From contig JAQBPX010000011.1 in assembly GCA_028287305.1 (NCBI GenBank), positions 124,001-188,000 of the forward strand: 64,000 nucleotides of DNA, given 5' to 3'. The notes under the pieces were generated by a model. That model saw only the letters and a list, made by a program, of their open reading frames with translations. It made no database searches and had not been told where the DNA came from. The stretch's first letter is position 1. The number at the start of each line of letters is the position of its first letter. Shown here in pieces: positions 42,796-52,192 of this stretch. The DNA is from Gemmatimonadota bacterium (GTDB taxonomy: Bacteria > Gemmatimonadota > Gemmatimonadetes > Gemmatimonadales > Gemmatimonadaceae). The position numbers and the translations under genes are program-made.

Positions 42796-42803
42796 CCCCC
42801 TGC

Positions 42804-45800
42804 CTAGTGAATGATCTTCAGCAGCGCCGCAATCGCCGCCTCCAGCTGCTGGTCCTTCCCCTTGCCCACCACGTCGTACTGGTTCATCACCTTGATGTCT
42901 GGCTCGGTCTGCAAGTTCTCGAGGTACTTCCCCGTCTCCGCATCCTTCACCCCCACGCCCGGCACGCCCCAGCGCAGCCCGTCCTGCAACGTCTCCCAGC
43001 CGGAGAAGGTGCAGGTGCCCGGCGTCGGCATTCCAATGAGCGGCCCAAGGTGCTGCGCACGGTACTCGTAGGCGAAGCAATGCCCATCGCTGTAGTTCGC
43101 CTCGTTCGCCAGCGCGACGCTTGGCTTCGTCCAGCGGAAGTTCGGCTCGTAGCCGCTGCTCCGCGTATCCGTGGTGTAGTCGAAGAAGCGCTTGCCACTG
43201 AGGAACATCGCGAGGTCCGCCACCAGGTCGCCGCCGCCATTGAAGCGCGTGTCGATCACGACTCCCTTTCGGTCCGCATAGCGACCCATCACGTCCTCGA
43301 ACGTCGAGCGATACGCGCCATCGTTCATCCCCGGGATGTGCACGTAGCCCACCTGCCCGTTGCTCGCCTTGTCCACTTCATCGGCATTTCGCTTCACCCA
43401 GCGGTTGTAGAGGAGCGTGTTCTCGGCGGCCGGCGTCACGGGCTTCACCACGAACTCGCTCTTCACGGCGCCATCGGCCAGCCCCAGCAGCACGTTCTTC
43501 CCCGCCTTGCGGTTGAGGTATTCCGCGAGGTCGTGATCGGCGCCGATGCTCACGCCATCCACTGACTCGATGATCATCCCCGGCTTGACCGTCACGTTCG
43601 TGCGGTCGAGCGGGCCGTCGCGCATGACCTCCTCGATCTTCACCCCCGGTCCGCGATACGACTGGTCGTAGAACAGGCCGAGCGATGCCGTCGCGTCGTC
43701 GTTGGGCGCGGAGCCCGAGTACGTCGCGCCACTATGGCTGATGTTCAGCTCGCCCAGCATCTCGGCCATCAGCTCGGCCAGCTCGAAGTTGTTGCCGATG
43801 TGCGGCAGGTACTTCGCATAGACCGGCCGGAGGCCCGTCCAGTCGATGCCGTGATAGCCCTTGCTGTAAAAGGTGTCGCGCGTCTTCCGCCACACGTGAT
43901 CGAACATCGCGGCGCGCTCGGCATCCACGTCGAGCATCATCTCGCCGCTGAGCGGCACGACGTCGCGCTTGGCGGTCACCGGATCGATCTTCGAGATCGC
44001 TCCGTCTGCGATGAGGAACAGGTTCTTCTGCTCCTTGTCCCACTCCAGGCTGCCGCCATTCGCATTGAGGGGCAGCACCATCTTCGTCTCCTTCGTGCGA
44101 AGGTTGGTAGACCAGAGGTTCAACCCCCGCTCGAACCGCGCCAGATAGTAGAGCGTCTCACCGTCCTTGCTCACGAGCGCGTCGCCCAGCGACGACGAAT
44201 TCACCGTCAGGCGCGCCTTCCGGTTCTCGACGCGGTCGAGGTCGAGCACGAGGTCCTTCTTCGTCTCCTTGACGCTGTCCGCCTTCGCCTTGAGCGAGTC
44301 GGCGCGCGTCTTCGCCAGCTTGTCGTCCGCCTCCTTCACCAGCGCGAACTCTTCCTTCGTGAGCCGGAAGCGCTCCCAGGCGTCACGGTCGAAGAACATC
44401 GCGTACGCGTCCTGCTGCGAGCCACCCGTCTGCGCTACCGACTTGAGGCCGTCGCGATTGCTGAACCACATCATCGCCTTGCCGCCGAGTATCCACTCGG
44501 CGCGCCCGTCGTTGAAGCCGCTCTGGGTGAGGTTCACCACATCGCCCTTGCCGTCGGCGCGCACCAGCCCCACCTCTCCCGGCGCGAGGCCGGGGACGTC
44601 GAAGTCGAACAGGATCCACTTGCTGTCAGGGCTCCACGCGAAGTGGTGGCCCGGGCCGCTCGAGAAGATCTCGCGATCGGTGAGCAGCGTGCGAGACTGC
44701 TTCGTGGACGGCGTGTAGATGCGATACGTGTTGCGGTCCTCTACGAACGAAATCTCCTTCCCGTCCGGCGAATACTGTGGGTCGAAGTTCTGGTGGTCGT
44801 TCGCGATGACCGGGGTCTCGCGCACCACCGTGGACGCATAGAAGTAGGGCTCAGCGTCACGCTGGCGACGCGCCTCGTAGATCGCCCAGCGACCGCCGCG
44901 CTCCGAGGCATAGATGAGCGACTTCCCGTCGGGGGAGAAGCCCACACCGGTCTCGGTCTCCGGGGTGCTGGTGATGCGCTTGGTGACGCCGCCGTCCACG
45001 CTTGCCACGAACACGTCGCCGCGAAAGGTGAACGCCACCTCCTTGCCATTCGGAGACACGGCCAGCTCGCGAGCCCCACTGGTCACCGGCATGACGCGCT
45101 CGTTGTTCGCGCGTGAATCCGCGGCGAGAGTGACGTCCACCCGCTTCGGCTGCGCATTCATGGCCATCGTGTACAGCTGCCCGTCGAAACCGAACGCCAG
45201 CGTCCCGTCGTCCGCCCGCGTGAGGAAGCGCACCGGCACCTTGGAGAACTGGGTGAGCTGTGTGGACTTCCCACCGTCCACGCTCATGCGGTGCACGTTG
45301 AACGAGCCGCTCTCCTCGCTCAGGTAATAGACGCTCTTCGCGTCACCGGAGAACACCGGGTTGCGATCCTCACCCGGGAAGGTCGTGAGCTTGCGATGCG
45401 TGCCCGCCTTCGTGTCGTAGATCCAGATGTCGCGCGCGACCGCCGACACGTGGTGCTTTCGCCACTGGTTCTCCTGGCCCTTGCGATCTTCATAGAGCAT
45501 CAGCGAGCCATCGCGGTTGAACCGCACGTTGTCCGCCGGCGTCGTCAGCAGCTGCACCGGGCGTCCACCGGATGCCGCCACCGAGTACAGCTCCGGCTGC
45601 GAGCCCGTCGGGAACTGCCTGTTCTGCGCAGCGTCCAGGCGCGCCGCGCCGAACACCACGTTGCGATCGTCGGCCGAGAACGTGTAGGGATACTCGTGTG
45701 CGGAGTGGAAGGTGAGGCGTCGCGCCTCGCCCCCAGACGCCGGCATGACGAAGACATCGAAGTTGCCGTAGCGGTCGGAGGCGAATGCGAGCTGCTTCCC

Positions 45801-46043
45801 GTCGTGGCTCCACACCGGCATGAAGTCCTCGGCCACATGACTCGTGAGCGGGATCGCGGCGCCCCCCGCGGCGGCCACGCGCCAGAGGTCGCCCTTGTAG
45901 GTGAAGACGAGAGTTCGCCCATCCGGCGAAATCGCGGGGTAGCGCATCCAGCTCGCTCCCTCGGCCTGCGTCGAGGGGTTCTGCGCGCCGGCGGTGGGCG
46001 CACAGAGGAGGGCGGCGAGCGCCAGGAAGGGGCGGAGTTTCAT
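42804..46043 (-). CDS. Secreted tricorn-like S41 protease with beta-propeller
   Basis: 1079 residues. A signal peptide (LALAALLCAPTAGAQ), then about twelve WD40/PD40 beta-propeller motifs (residues 35-480; YPAISPDGRTLVFT, PVWSHDGKQLAFAS), a charged helical segment (about 555-590), a second propeller stretch, a PDZ domain (about 790-870), and the S41 catalytic domain at the end (ISHSG His region, ANEANYSDGHCFAYE nucleophile Ser region). Tricorn-type enzymes degrade peptides released by other proteases. It is one of several secreted hydrolases in the window. Confidence 0.9.
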   Translation of the reverse strand: MKLRPFLALAALLCAPTAGAQNPSTQAEGASWMRYPAISPDGRTLVFTYKGDLWRVAAAGGAAIPLTSHVAEDFMPVWSHDGKQLAFASDRYGNFDVFVMPASGGEARRLTFHSAHEYPYTFSADDRNVVFGAARLDAAQNRQFPTGSQPELYSVAASGGRPVQLLTTPADNVRFNRDGSLMLYEDRKGQENQWRKHHVSAVARDIWIYDTKAGTHRKLTTFPGEDRNPVFSGDAKSVYYLSEESGSFNVHRMSVDGGKSTQLTQFSKVPVRFLTRADDGTLAFGFDGQLYTMAMNAQPKRVDVTLAADSRANNERVMPVTSGARELAVSPNGKEVAFTFRGDVFVASVDGGVTKRITSTPETETGVGFSPDGKSLIYASERGGRWAIYEARRQRDAEPYFYASTVVRETPVIANDHQNFDPQYSPDGKEISFVEDRNTYRIYTPSTKQSRTLLTDREIFSSGPGHHFAWSPDSKWILFDFDVPGLAPGEVGLVRADGKGDVVNLTQSGFNDGRAEWILGGKAMMWFSNRDGLKSVAQTGGSQQDAYAMFFDRDAWERFRLTKEEFALVKEADDKLAKTRADSLKAKADSVKETKKDLVLDLDRVENRKARLTVNSSSLGDALVSKDGETLYYLARFERGLNLWSTNLRTKETKMVLPLNANGGSLEWDKEQKNLFLIADGAISKIDPVTAKRDVVPLSGEMMLDVDAERAAMFDHVWRKTRDTFYSKGYHGIDWTGLRPVYAKYLPHIGNNFELAELMAEMLGELNISHSGATYSGSAPNDDATASLGLFYDQSYRGPGVKIEEVMRDGPLDRTNVTVKPGMIIESVDGVSIGADHDLAEYLNRKAGKNVLLGLADGAVKSEFVVKPVTPAAENTLLYNRWVKRNADEVDKASNGQVGYVHIPGMNDGAYRSTFEDVMGRYADRKGVVIDTRFNGGGDLVADLAMFLSGKRFFDYTTDTRSSGYEPNFRWTKPSVALANEANYSDGHCFAYEYRAQHLGPLIGMPTPGTCTFSGWETLQDGLRWGVPGVGVKDAETGKYLENLQTEPDIKVMNQYDVVGKGKDQQLEAAIAALLKIIH

Positions 46044-46173
46044 TGCTTGTGTCGGCGGGGTGGGAACGGGCGCCGGGAGGGAGGGCGCCCTTCATTGTAG
46101 CGCGGCGGACAGCGGTCGCGCCACGTCGGGCCGCCTCCCCATATTCCATCCATACAATCATCCCCGACTCCGC

Positions 46174-47877
46174 ATGCGATTCCCCCACGCCCGTTCCGCC
46201 CTCGCGCTGCTCGCAATTGGCGCGATCACCGCCTGCCAGCCCGCCGCCGAGAAGCAGGACACCACCATTGTTGCCGCTGGCCCGAAGGGCGAGCCGGTGC
46301 CAGCCGAGGCAGTGGCCGCGCTCGACACCGCCACGCTGATGCGGCACATCCGCGTGCTCTCGGCCGACTCGCTGATGGGGCGCAAGCCCGGCACGCCCGG
46401 CGAGGACAAGGCGACGGCGTACATCGCGGCGCAGTTCAAGGCCATCGGCGTGGCGCCCGGCAACCCGGACGGGACGTACATGCAGAAGGTGCCGCTCGTC
46501 GGCATCACGGTGAAGAATGCGCCGACGCTCACCTTCAGGAAGGGCTCGGCGACGCAGGCGTTGAAGTGGCGTGACGACTACGTCGCGTGGACCAAGCACG
46601 TGTCGCCCACGGTGTCGCTCGCCAACTCGAACGTGGTGTTCGTCGGCTACGGCATCGAGGCGCCGGAGCTTGGCTGGGACGACTTCAAGGGCGTGGACGT
46701 GACCGGCAAGACGGTCATCATGCTCGTGAATGACCCGCCGCTGGCGGATACGTCGCAGTTCGGCGGGTCGCGCATGACGTACTATGGTCGCTGGACGTAC
46801 AAGTACGACCAGGGGATGAAGCACAAGGCCGCGGCCGTGCTGCTCGTGCACGAGACCGATCGCGCCGGCTACCCGTTCGCGGTGGTGCAGGGCCGCGCGA
46901 GCGAGCAGTTCGACCTGGTGACGCCCGACAAGAACATGTCGCGCAGCTCCGTGGAAGGCTGGATCACCGTGGACCAGGCGAGAAAGCTCTTCACCATGGC
47001 GGGGCAGGACTTCGACTCGCTCAAGGCGAAGGCCGCGACGAAGGCGTTCACGCCCGTGGACTTCGGCCTCACCGCGAACCTCACGCTGCAGAATGCGCTG
47101 CGCACGGTGGACTCGAAGAACGTGGTCGCGAAGCTCGAGGGGAGCGACCCCGCGCTGAAGGGTGAGTACGTGGTGTACTCGGCCCACTGGGACCACTTCG
47201 GGATCGGCGAGAAGGTGAACGGCGACTCCATCTACAACGGCGCGGCGGACAACGCGAGCGGCGTGGCGGGGTTGCTCGACCTGGCGCAGGCGTTCAGGAA
47301 CATGAAGACGCCGCCGAAGCGCTCGATCCTCTTCATCTCGGTCACGGCGGAGGAGCAGGGCCTGCTCGGCTCGCAGTACTATGCGATGCAGCCGCTGTAT
47401 CCGCTCGCGAAGACCGTCGCGAACATCAACGTGGACGAGATGAACACGTGGGGAAAGACGAAGGACCTCATTGTGGTCGGGCTTGGCGCGAGTGAGCTGG
47501 ACGACTACGCGAAGCAGGCGGCGGACGAGCAGGGTCGCGTGCTGCGACCGGATGCGGAGCCGGAGAAGGGGTTCTACTATCGCAGCGACCACTTCAACTT
47601 CGCGAAGTTCGGTGTGCCGGCGTTCTCGCCGAACCCGGGGATCGAGTACGAAGGGAAGCCGGCCGAGTACGGCCGCCAGAAGCGTGATGAGTTCACGGCG
47701 AACCAGTACCACAAGCCGCAGGACGAGATCCTCCCGGGCTGGGACATGAGCGGCGCCGTGCAGGACCTGCAGCTGTTCCTGGCGATGGGCTACCGGATCG
47801 CGAACGCCGCGAAGATGCCCGAGTGGCGGGCGGGGAACGAGTTCCGGTCGATCCGTGAGAAGTCGCTTCGGCCCTAG
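46174..47877 (+). CDS. M28 family metallopeptidase with PA domain, lipoprotein
   Basis: 567 residues. Lipobox in ALLAIGAITAC. A PA (protease-associated) domain lies at about residues 130-290. The catalytic domain shows SAHWDHFG (His and Asp ligands), GAADNASGVAGLLDLA, SVTAEEQGLLGS (catalytic and metal Glu), NVDEM and YRSDHFNFAKFGVP (last His ligand). It is a secreted aminopeptidase-type enzyme. ATG 46174 is chosen because it begins the lipoprotein leader. Divergent from the tricorn-like gene across a 130-base spacer. Confidence 0.92.
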   Translation: MRFPHARSALALLAIGAITACQPAAEKQDTTIVAAGPKGEPVPAEAVAALDTATLMRHIRVLSADSLMGRKPGTPGEDKATAYIAAQFKAIGVAPGNPDGTYMQKVPLVGITVKNAPTLTFRKGSATQALKWRDDYVAWTKHVSPTVSLANSNVVFVGYGIEAPELGWDDFKGVDVTGKTVIMLVNDPPLADTSQFGGSRMTYYGRWTYKYDQGMKHKAAAVLLVHETDRAGYPFAVVQGRASEQFDLVTPDKNMSRSSVEGWITVDQARKLFTMAGQDFDSLKAKAATKAFTPVDFGLTANLTLQNALRTVDSKNVVAKLEGSDPALKGEYVVYSAHWDHFGIGEKVNGDSIYNGAADNASGVAGLLDLAQAFRNMKTPPKRSILFISVTAEEQGLLGSQYYAMQPLYPLAKTVANINVDEMNTWGKTKDLIVVGLGASELDDYAKQAADEQGRVLRPDAEPEKGFYYRSDHFNFAKFGVPAFSPNPGIEYEGKPAEYGRQKRDEFTANQYHKPQDEILPGWDMSGAVQDLQLFLAMGYRIANAAKMPEWRAGNEFRSIREKSLRP

Positions 47878-47885
47878 TGCGCCGG

Positions 47886-48058
47886 GGCCGGTTCCTCGGA
47901 AACAGCCACGGACTGAAGGGCGGAGTTCGCGGAGACTGCAACTACAATGCTTTTTGGAACGGCACACCGGGCCCAGCCCGGTGTGCCGTTCACAATTTGT
48001 GGCGGTCTCCGCGCTGTTTTCCGCCCTTCAGTCCGCGGGAGTTTCCGAGGAACCGACC
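47886..48058. repeat. Long multi-arm palindromic element, copy 2
   Basis: CGGTTCCTCGGAAAC (47889-47903) pairs with 48041-48055, CGGACTGAAGGGCGGA (47909-47924) pairs with 48020-48035, and GCGGAGAC (47929-47936) pairs with 48005-48012, all perfectly. Inside sits a 16-bp perfect hairpin with a 3-base loop (47957-47972 and 47976-47991). It starts 9 bases after the M28 stop. The same arm plan occurs at 32776. The form is that of a palindromic mobile or regulatory element, not a gene. Confidence 0.85.
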
Positions 48059-48088
48059 CTCGAGCAAGGATCCTTACATCACGGGTCG

Positions 48089-48118
48089 TTGACACGCGAA
48101 GGGGCTAGCGCGCATGCT
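48089..48118 (+). promoter_or_regulatory. Candidate promoter of the second padR operon
   Basis: TTGACA (48089-48094), 18 bases, then CATGCT (48113-48118), 42 bases before the PadR ATG. The same TTGACA and CATNCT pair, spaced by 17, is seen on the minus strand upstream of the first padR. No long dyad is obvious here. Confidence 0.45.
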
Positions 48119-48159
48119 TCCCTCAGACAGCTAGGCATAGCCACCTCGGTATCCCGCCC

Positions 48160-48495
48160 ATGGCCCGCTCCAAGACCGACATCCTCCAGGGCACCCTCGC
48201 CCTCCTCGTCCTCCGCACCCTCTCCTCGCGCGGGTCGCTGCATGGCTACGCCATCACGCAGCACATCCAGCGTGGGTCCAACGAGCTGCTGCGCGTCGAG
48301 GAGGGGTCGCTCTACCCTGCCCTGCATCGCATGTCGCAGGACGGGCTGATCAAGGGCAAGTGGGGGATCACCGACAAGAACCGCGAGGCCCGCTTCTACG
48401 CCATTACCGCCGCCGGCAAGAAGGCGCTGGCCGAGGAAGAGGACGCCTGGCGTCGCCTCGCGCAGGGCGTGTCGCTCATCCTGAACTTCGCCTGA
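48160..48495 (+). CDS. PadR family transcriptional regulator
   Basis: 111 residues. MARSKTDILQGTLALLVLRTL opens a PadR winged helix; EEGSLYPALHRMSQDGLI is the recognition segment and EARFYAITAAGKKALAEE the wing and dimer helix. It is the closest partner of the permease that begins 10 bases after its stop, as with the pair at 26654-29631. Confidence 0.9.
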   Translation: MARSKTDILQGTLALLVLRTLSSRGSLHGYAITQHIQRGSNELLRVEEGSLYPALHRMSQDGLIKGKWGITDKNREARFYAITAAGKKALAEEEDAWRRLAQGVSLILNFA

Positions 48496-48505
48496 GGATC
48501 ATCGC

Positions 48506-51184
48506 ATGAGCTGGATCCATCGCCTCGGCAACGCCTTCCGTCCCAACCGCCTCGATGCTGAGCTGCAGCGCGAGCTCGACTTCCACCTGTCCGAGAAGGC
48601 CGAGGAGCTCGCCGCGAAAGGGATGTCGCCGAGCGCGGCGCGCCTGGAAGCGCGCAAGCGATTCGGCAATCGAACCCTCGCGCAGGAGGAAGCGCGCGGC
48701 ATGAACCTGTTTGGCTGGCTGGACTCGCTCCTCGCCGACGTCCGCTATGCCATGCGGTCGCTGCGCGCGAGCCCAGGCTTCGCCTCCGTCGCGGTGCTGT
48801 CGCTCGCATTCGGCATCGGCGCGAACACGGCGATCTTCAGCCTCACGAATGCGCTCATCCTGCGCTCGCTGCCGGTGAACCATCCGGAGCAGCTGGTGAA
48901 GCTCGCGATGGGCTCGCCCGACAACGATACGTTCACCAACCCGCTGTGGGAGCGGGTGCGTGACAACGTCGCGCCCTTCGCCGGTGCGGTTGCGTATGCG
49001 CCGAGCGGGTTCAACATGTCGAAGGGTGGGCTGGTGCGGCGCGTGCCGGGCGCGTGGGTGAGCGGTGACTTCTTCCGCGAGCTCGGCGTGCAGGCAGTCG
49101 CGGGACGCATGCTGCAGGTGAGCGACGACCATCGCGGGTGCGCGCCGACCGCCGTGGTGAGCGAGGGCGTGGCGCAGTCGGAATTCGGTGGCGCGTCGAG
49201 CGCTATCGGCAAGACCATCCCCCTCGAGGGGAAGACCTTCGACGTCGTGGGCGTGGTGGACCCGCGCTTCTTCGGGCTCGAGGTGGGGCGCTATCCCGGT
49301 GTCTACCTGCCGCAGTGCGCGCAGCAGCTGATGTACGGGCATGACGTGCTGGACGCGCGCAGCCGCTGGTACCTCAACATCCTGCTGCGTCCACACGCCG
49401 GCGTGACGCCCGAGCAGCTGGACGCTCGGCTCAAGAGCCTGGCCCCCGGCATCTTTGCGGCGACGGTACCCGCCAACTTCGCGGTGGGACAGCAGGTCGA
49501 GTATCGCAAGAACACCTTCTCGAGCTATCCCGCCTCGAACGGGATGTCGCAGCTGCGGAGCAGCTACAGCGCGGCGCTCTACATCCTGATGGCGGTGGTG
49601 GGAGTGGTGCTGCTCATCGCCTGCGCGAACATCGCCAACCTGCTGCTCGCCCGCGCGGCGGCGCGGCAGCGCGAGATCGCGATTCGGCTGGCGATCGGTG
49701 CGGGGCGCGGGCGCATCGTGCGCCAGCTCCTCACCGAGAGCCTGCTGCTTTCCATTTTCGGCGCCGCGCTCGGCGTGCTGTTCGCGAGATGGGCGAGCCG
49801 GCTGCTCGTCGGCTACCTCTCGAGCGACACGCGCACCGTGTGGCTGGACCTGAGCATCGACGGTCGCGTCCTCGGCTTCACGCTCGCGGTGGCGACGCTC
49901 ACGGCGACGATCTTCGGGCTGGCACCGGCGTGGCGTGCGTCGAAGGTGCAGCCACAGGCCGCGCTCAAGAGTGGCGGGCGGGGGATGACGGATGGCGACG
50001 CGAAGCAGCGGGTGGGCCGTTCGCTGGTGGTTGCGCAGGTCGCGCTGTCTCTCGCGCTGGTTGCGTGCAGCGGGCTGCTGCTCGGCAGCTTCCGGAAGCT
50101 GATCACGCTGGACCCGGGATTCCGGAGCGAGGGCGTGCTGCTGGTGAACATGCACTTCAAGGACACCGGTCTCGAGGAGCCCGCGCGCGCCGTGCTGCAG
50201 GGTCAGCTGCTCGAGCGGCTCCGTCACCAGCCGGGCGTGGTGGCGGTGGGTGCGTCACTGATCACGCCGCTCGGCAACATGGGGTGGAACGAGTCGGTGG
50301 CGGTCGCCGACTTCGGCGCGAGCAACCCGCGCGACTCGGTGTCGTACTTCAACCAGGTGAGCGATGGATATTTCGCGGCGATGGGCACGCGGCTGGTGGC
50401 CGGTCGTGACATGCGCGCGGATGAGATCGCGGCGAAGCGCCCGGTGGCCGTGGTGAACGAGGCGTTCGTCAAGCACTTCCTGGGACGCACGAACCCGATC
50501 GGCCGCACGCTGCGAATCGTGACGGGTGACTCGCTGGGAATTCCTCGCGAGATTGTGGGCGTGGTGGCGGATGCCAAGTACCAGAGCCTGGACGAGAAGC
50601 CGCTGGAGACCACCTACCTGCCGCTCAACCAGGGCGATCCGGGGCTGGAGGACCTGAACTACGAGATCCGGATCGATCGCGATGCGGCGGCGGTGGTGCC
50701 GGCGATTCGCGCGCTGGTGACGGAGGCGAATCCGGCGATCTCGCTGGAGGTGGCGACGTTCTCGGGCCAGGTGGCGGCATCACTGGCGAGGCCGCGGCTG
50801 CTTGCGACGCTGAGTGGATTCTTCGGCGCACTCGCGCTGCTGCTGGCGGTGATCGGGCTCTATGGAACGATGAGCTACAACGTGACGCGGCGCCGGAACG
50901 AGATCGGCGTGCGCATGGCGCTGGGCGCGGCGCGACAGCAGGTGATGCGGATGGTGCTGGGCGAGGCGGGGCGGCTGATCGCGCTGGGGATCGTGTTCGG
51001 CGCGCTGATCTCGTTCGCGAGCACGAGGTTCATTTCGTCGATGCTGTTCGGGCTGAGTGCCACAGAGCCGGCGGTGTTCGGGATTGCGGTGGTGCTGCTG
51101 GCGGTGGTGGCCGGGGCGGCGGCACTGGTGCCTGCGTGGAGGGCTGCGCAGTTGGATCCGATGGATGCGTTGCGGGAGGAGTAG
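48506..51184 (+). CDS. Large ABC-type permease (MacB_PCD/FtsX, ADOP group), no ATPase
   Basis: 892 residues. Acidophile-type cap (residues 1-85; RPNRLDAELQRELDFHLSEKAEELA), a MacB-like periplasmic domain, and two FtsX-type permease regions (about 350-475 and 760-880; CANIANLLLARAAARQREIAIRLAIG, RRRNEIGVRMALGAARQQVMRM). No nucleotide-binding protein is encoded nearby. It is preceded by PadR and probably forms a regulated efflux or lipoprotein-transport operon. Same build as the 26654 permease. Confidence 0.9.
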   Translation: MSWIHRLGNAFRPNRLDAELQRELDFHLSEKAEELAAKGMSPSAARLEARKRFGNRTLAQEEARGMNLFGWLDSLLADVRYAMRSLRASPGFASVAVLSLAFGIGANTAIFSLTNALILRSLPVNHPEQLVKLAMGSPDNDTFTNPLWERVRDNVAPFAGAVAYAPSGFNMSKGGLVRRVPGAWVSGDFFRELGVQAVAGRMLQVSDDHRGCAPTAVVSEGVAQSEFGGASSAIGKTIPLEGKTFDVVGVVDPRFFGLEVGRYPGVYLPQCAQQLMYGHDVLDARSRWYLNILLRPHAGVTPEQLDARLKSLAPGIFAATVPANFAVGQQVEYRKNTFSSYPASNGMSQLRSSYSAALYILMAVVGVVLLIACANIANLLLARAAARQREIAIRLAIGAGRGRIVRQLLTESLLLSIFGAALGVLFARWASRLLVGYLSSDTRTVWLDLSIDGRVLGFTLAVATLTATIFGLAPAWRASKVQPQAALKSGGRGMTDGDAKQRVGRSLVVAQVALSLALVACSGLLLGSFRKLITLDPGFRSEGVLLVNMHFKDTGLEEPARAVLQGQLLERLRHQPGVVAVGASLITPLGNMGWNESVAVADFGASNPRDSVSYFNQVSDGYFAAMGTRLVAGRDMRADEIAAKRPVAVVNEAFVKHFLGRTNPIGRTLRIVTGDSLGIPREIVGVVADAKYQSLDEKPLETTYLPLNQGDPGLEDLNYEIRIDRDAAAVVPAIRALVTEANPAISLEVATFSGQVAASLARPRLLATLSGFFGALALLLAVIGLYGTMSYNVTRRRNEIGVRMALGAARQQVMRMVLGEAGRLIALGIVFGALISFASTRFISSMLFGLSATEPAVFGIAVVLLAVVAGAAALVPAWRAAQLDPMDALREE

Positions 51185-51446
51185 CGTCGTCATCCCGGGC
51201 GAGCGCAGCGAGTCGAGGGACCTGCACCTTCTCAACGACAACTGCCTTAGACACGGATTTCACTGGCCGCCTTCGGCGGCGCACTGATCGCTCCATGGAT
51301 CCAGAAGGTCCCTCTCGGCGAGGCCGCGGGGGGTTTTGTTGCCACTACCGGCCGGTCAGGAACGGCGCCCGGTGAGACGCTACGTAACGTTGCGCCCCCT
51401 CCAGCACCCGGTAGCTTTTCGCTCACCTGCACCCCGGTGAGCGCCG
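51185..51446. other. Intergenic region with dispersed-repeat-like sequence
   Basis: No gene seen. It starts with CATCCCGGGCGAGCGCAGCG, a wording common in scattered bacterial intergenic repeats, then a short hairpin GCCGCC-TTC-GGCGGC (51266-51280) and a motif GACGCTACGTAACG (51376-51389) also seen, in variant form, at 19775 and 61763. A promoter for the 51447 gene may lie here, but no clear -10 box is visible. Confidence 0.4.
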
Positions 51447-51713
51447 ATGCTGTACATGGTGATCGAGCACTATTGCAACGGAGACGCCGCGCCCGTGTAC
51501 GCGCGCTTCCACGAGCGCGGCCGGCTGGCGCCTGAGGGCCTCAAGTACGTCTCGAGCTGGGTGACGTCGGACCTCGCGCACTGCTACCAGGTGATGGACG
51601 CCCCCGATCGCGCGCTGCTGGATGAGTGGATCGCGCAGTGGAGCGACCTCGTGGAGTTCGACGTCATTCCGGTGGTGACGTCGACGGAAGCGTCGGGGAG
51701 GTTTGCGACGTGA
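51447..51713 (+). CDS. DUF3303 domain protein
   Basis: 88 residues. MLYMVIEHYCNGDAAPVYARF and CYQVMDAPDRALLDEWIAQW are the strands and helix of the small ferredoxin-like DUF3303 fold. No signal peptide. It overlaps the next gene by 4 bases (GTGA). Function unknown. Confidence 0.8.
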   Translation: MLYMVIEHYCNGDAAPVYARFHERGRLAPEGLKYVSSWVTSDLAHCYQVMDAPDRALLDEWIAQWSDLVEFDVIPVVTSTEASGRFAT

Positions 51714-52192
51714 TTTCCTTCGGGCGGCTGCTGCGCGGGACCGTGACGCGATTCGTGCCGGGGGCGGCGGCGTTCATCGCGGTAGTGATTGTGATCGAGG
51801 CCATGCTCGGCGCCACTCTCTCCGCTGGCGCGCTCGGAGTGCTGAGTACCGAGCTCGCCGCACTCGGCGCTGGACACCTGATCGCAATGCTGGCATTTCG
51901 CCGTAGGCTACGTTCCGACGCGCCCGTCACCGAGCGGCCGACCGCATTCGCGGGCGCAGCGGCGGCAGTGTCGCTCCTCGTGATCTTGGCTCTGGCCCAC
52001 CCGGTATTTTCGCTGTGGGCGGTCGCGGGCCTCTCGACGGTCGCCGGCGCGGCAGGAGCCATCGGATCCCTGTTCCCCTGGTTCCGCCGGCAGCGAGAGG
52101 TAGACGCGCTTTCCGCCGCACAGCGAGAGCTCGAGAGCGGGCTGCAGGCCGCGTCGCCGATAAGGTCACCGTTGTCGGAGCGGGTGGACTGA
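51710..52192 (+). CDS. Hypothetical membrane protein
   Basis: 160 residues from GTG 51710. About four hydrophobic helices (residues 14-35, 40-58, 77-98, 102-120) and a charged, helical C-terminal tail. It overlaps the DUF3303 gene and the next plug-only gene (TGATG), so it is inside a three-gene operon. Not recognised. Confidence 0.65.
   Translation: MISFGRLLRGTVTRFVPGAAAFIAVVIVIEAMLGATLSAGALGVLSTELAALGAGHLIAMLAFRRRLRSDAPVTERPTAFAGAAAAVSLLVILALAHPVFSLWAVAGLSTVAGAAGAIGSLFPWFRRQREVDALSAAQRELESGLQAASPIRSPLSERVD

Noticed and set aside
43734-45116. 460-codon plus-strand frame in the tricorn-like gene
   Set aside because: Antisense shadow without recognisable content.
45490-47967. 825-codon minus-strand open frame over parts of the tricorn-like and M28 genes
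   Set aside because: It overlaps two well-supported genes and its product is Arg/His/Val-rich without motifs; a typical high-GC shadow.
48476-50227. 583-codon minus-strand frame opposite the second permease
   Set aside because: Antisense shadow with biased composition; the permease frame has the expected motifs.
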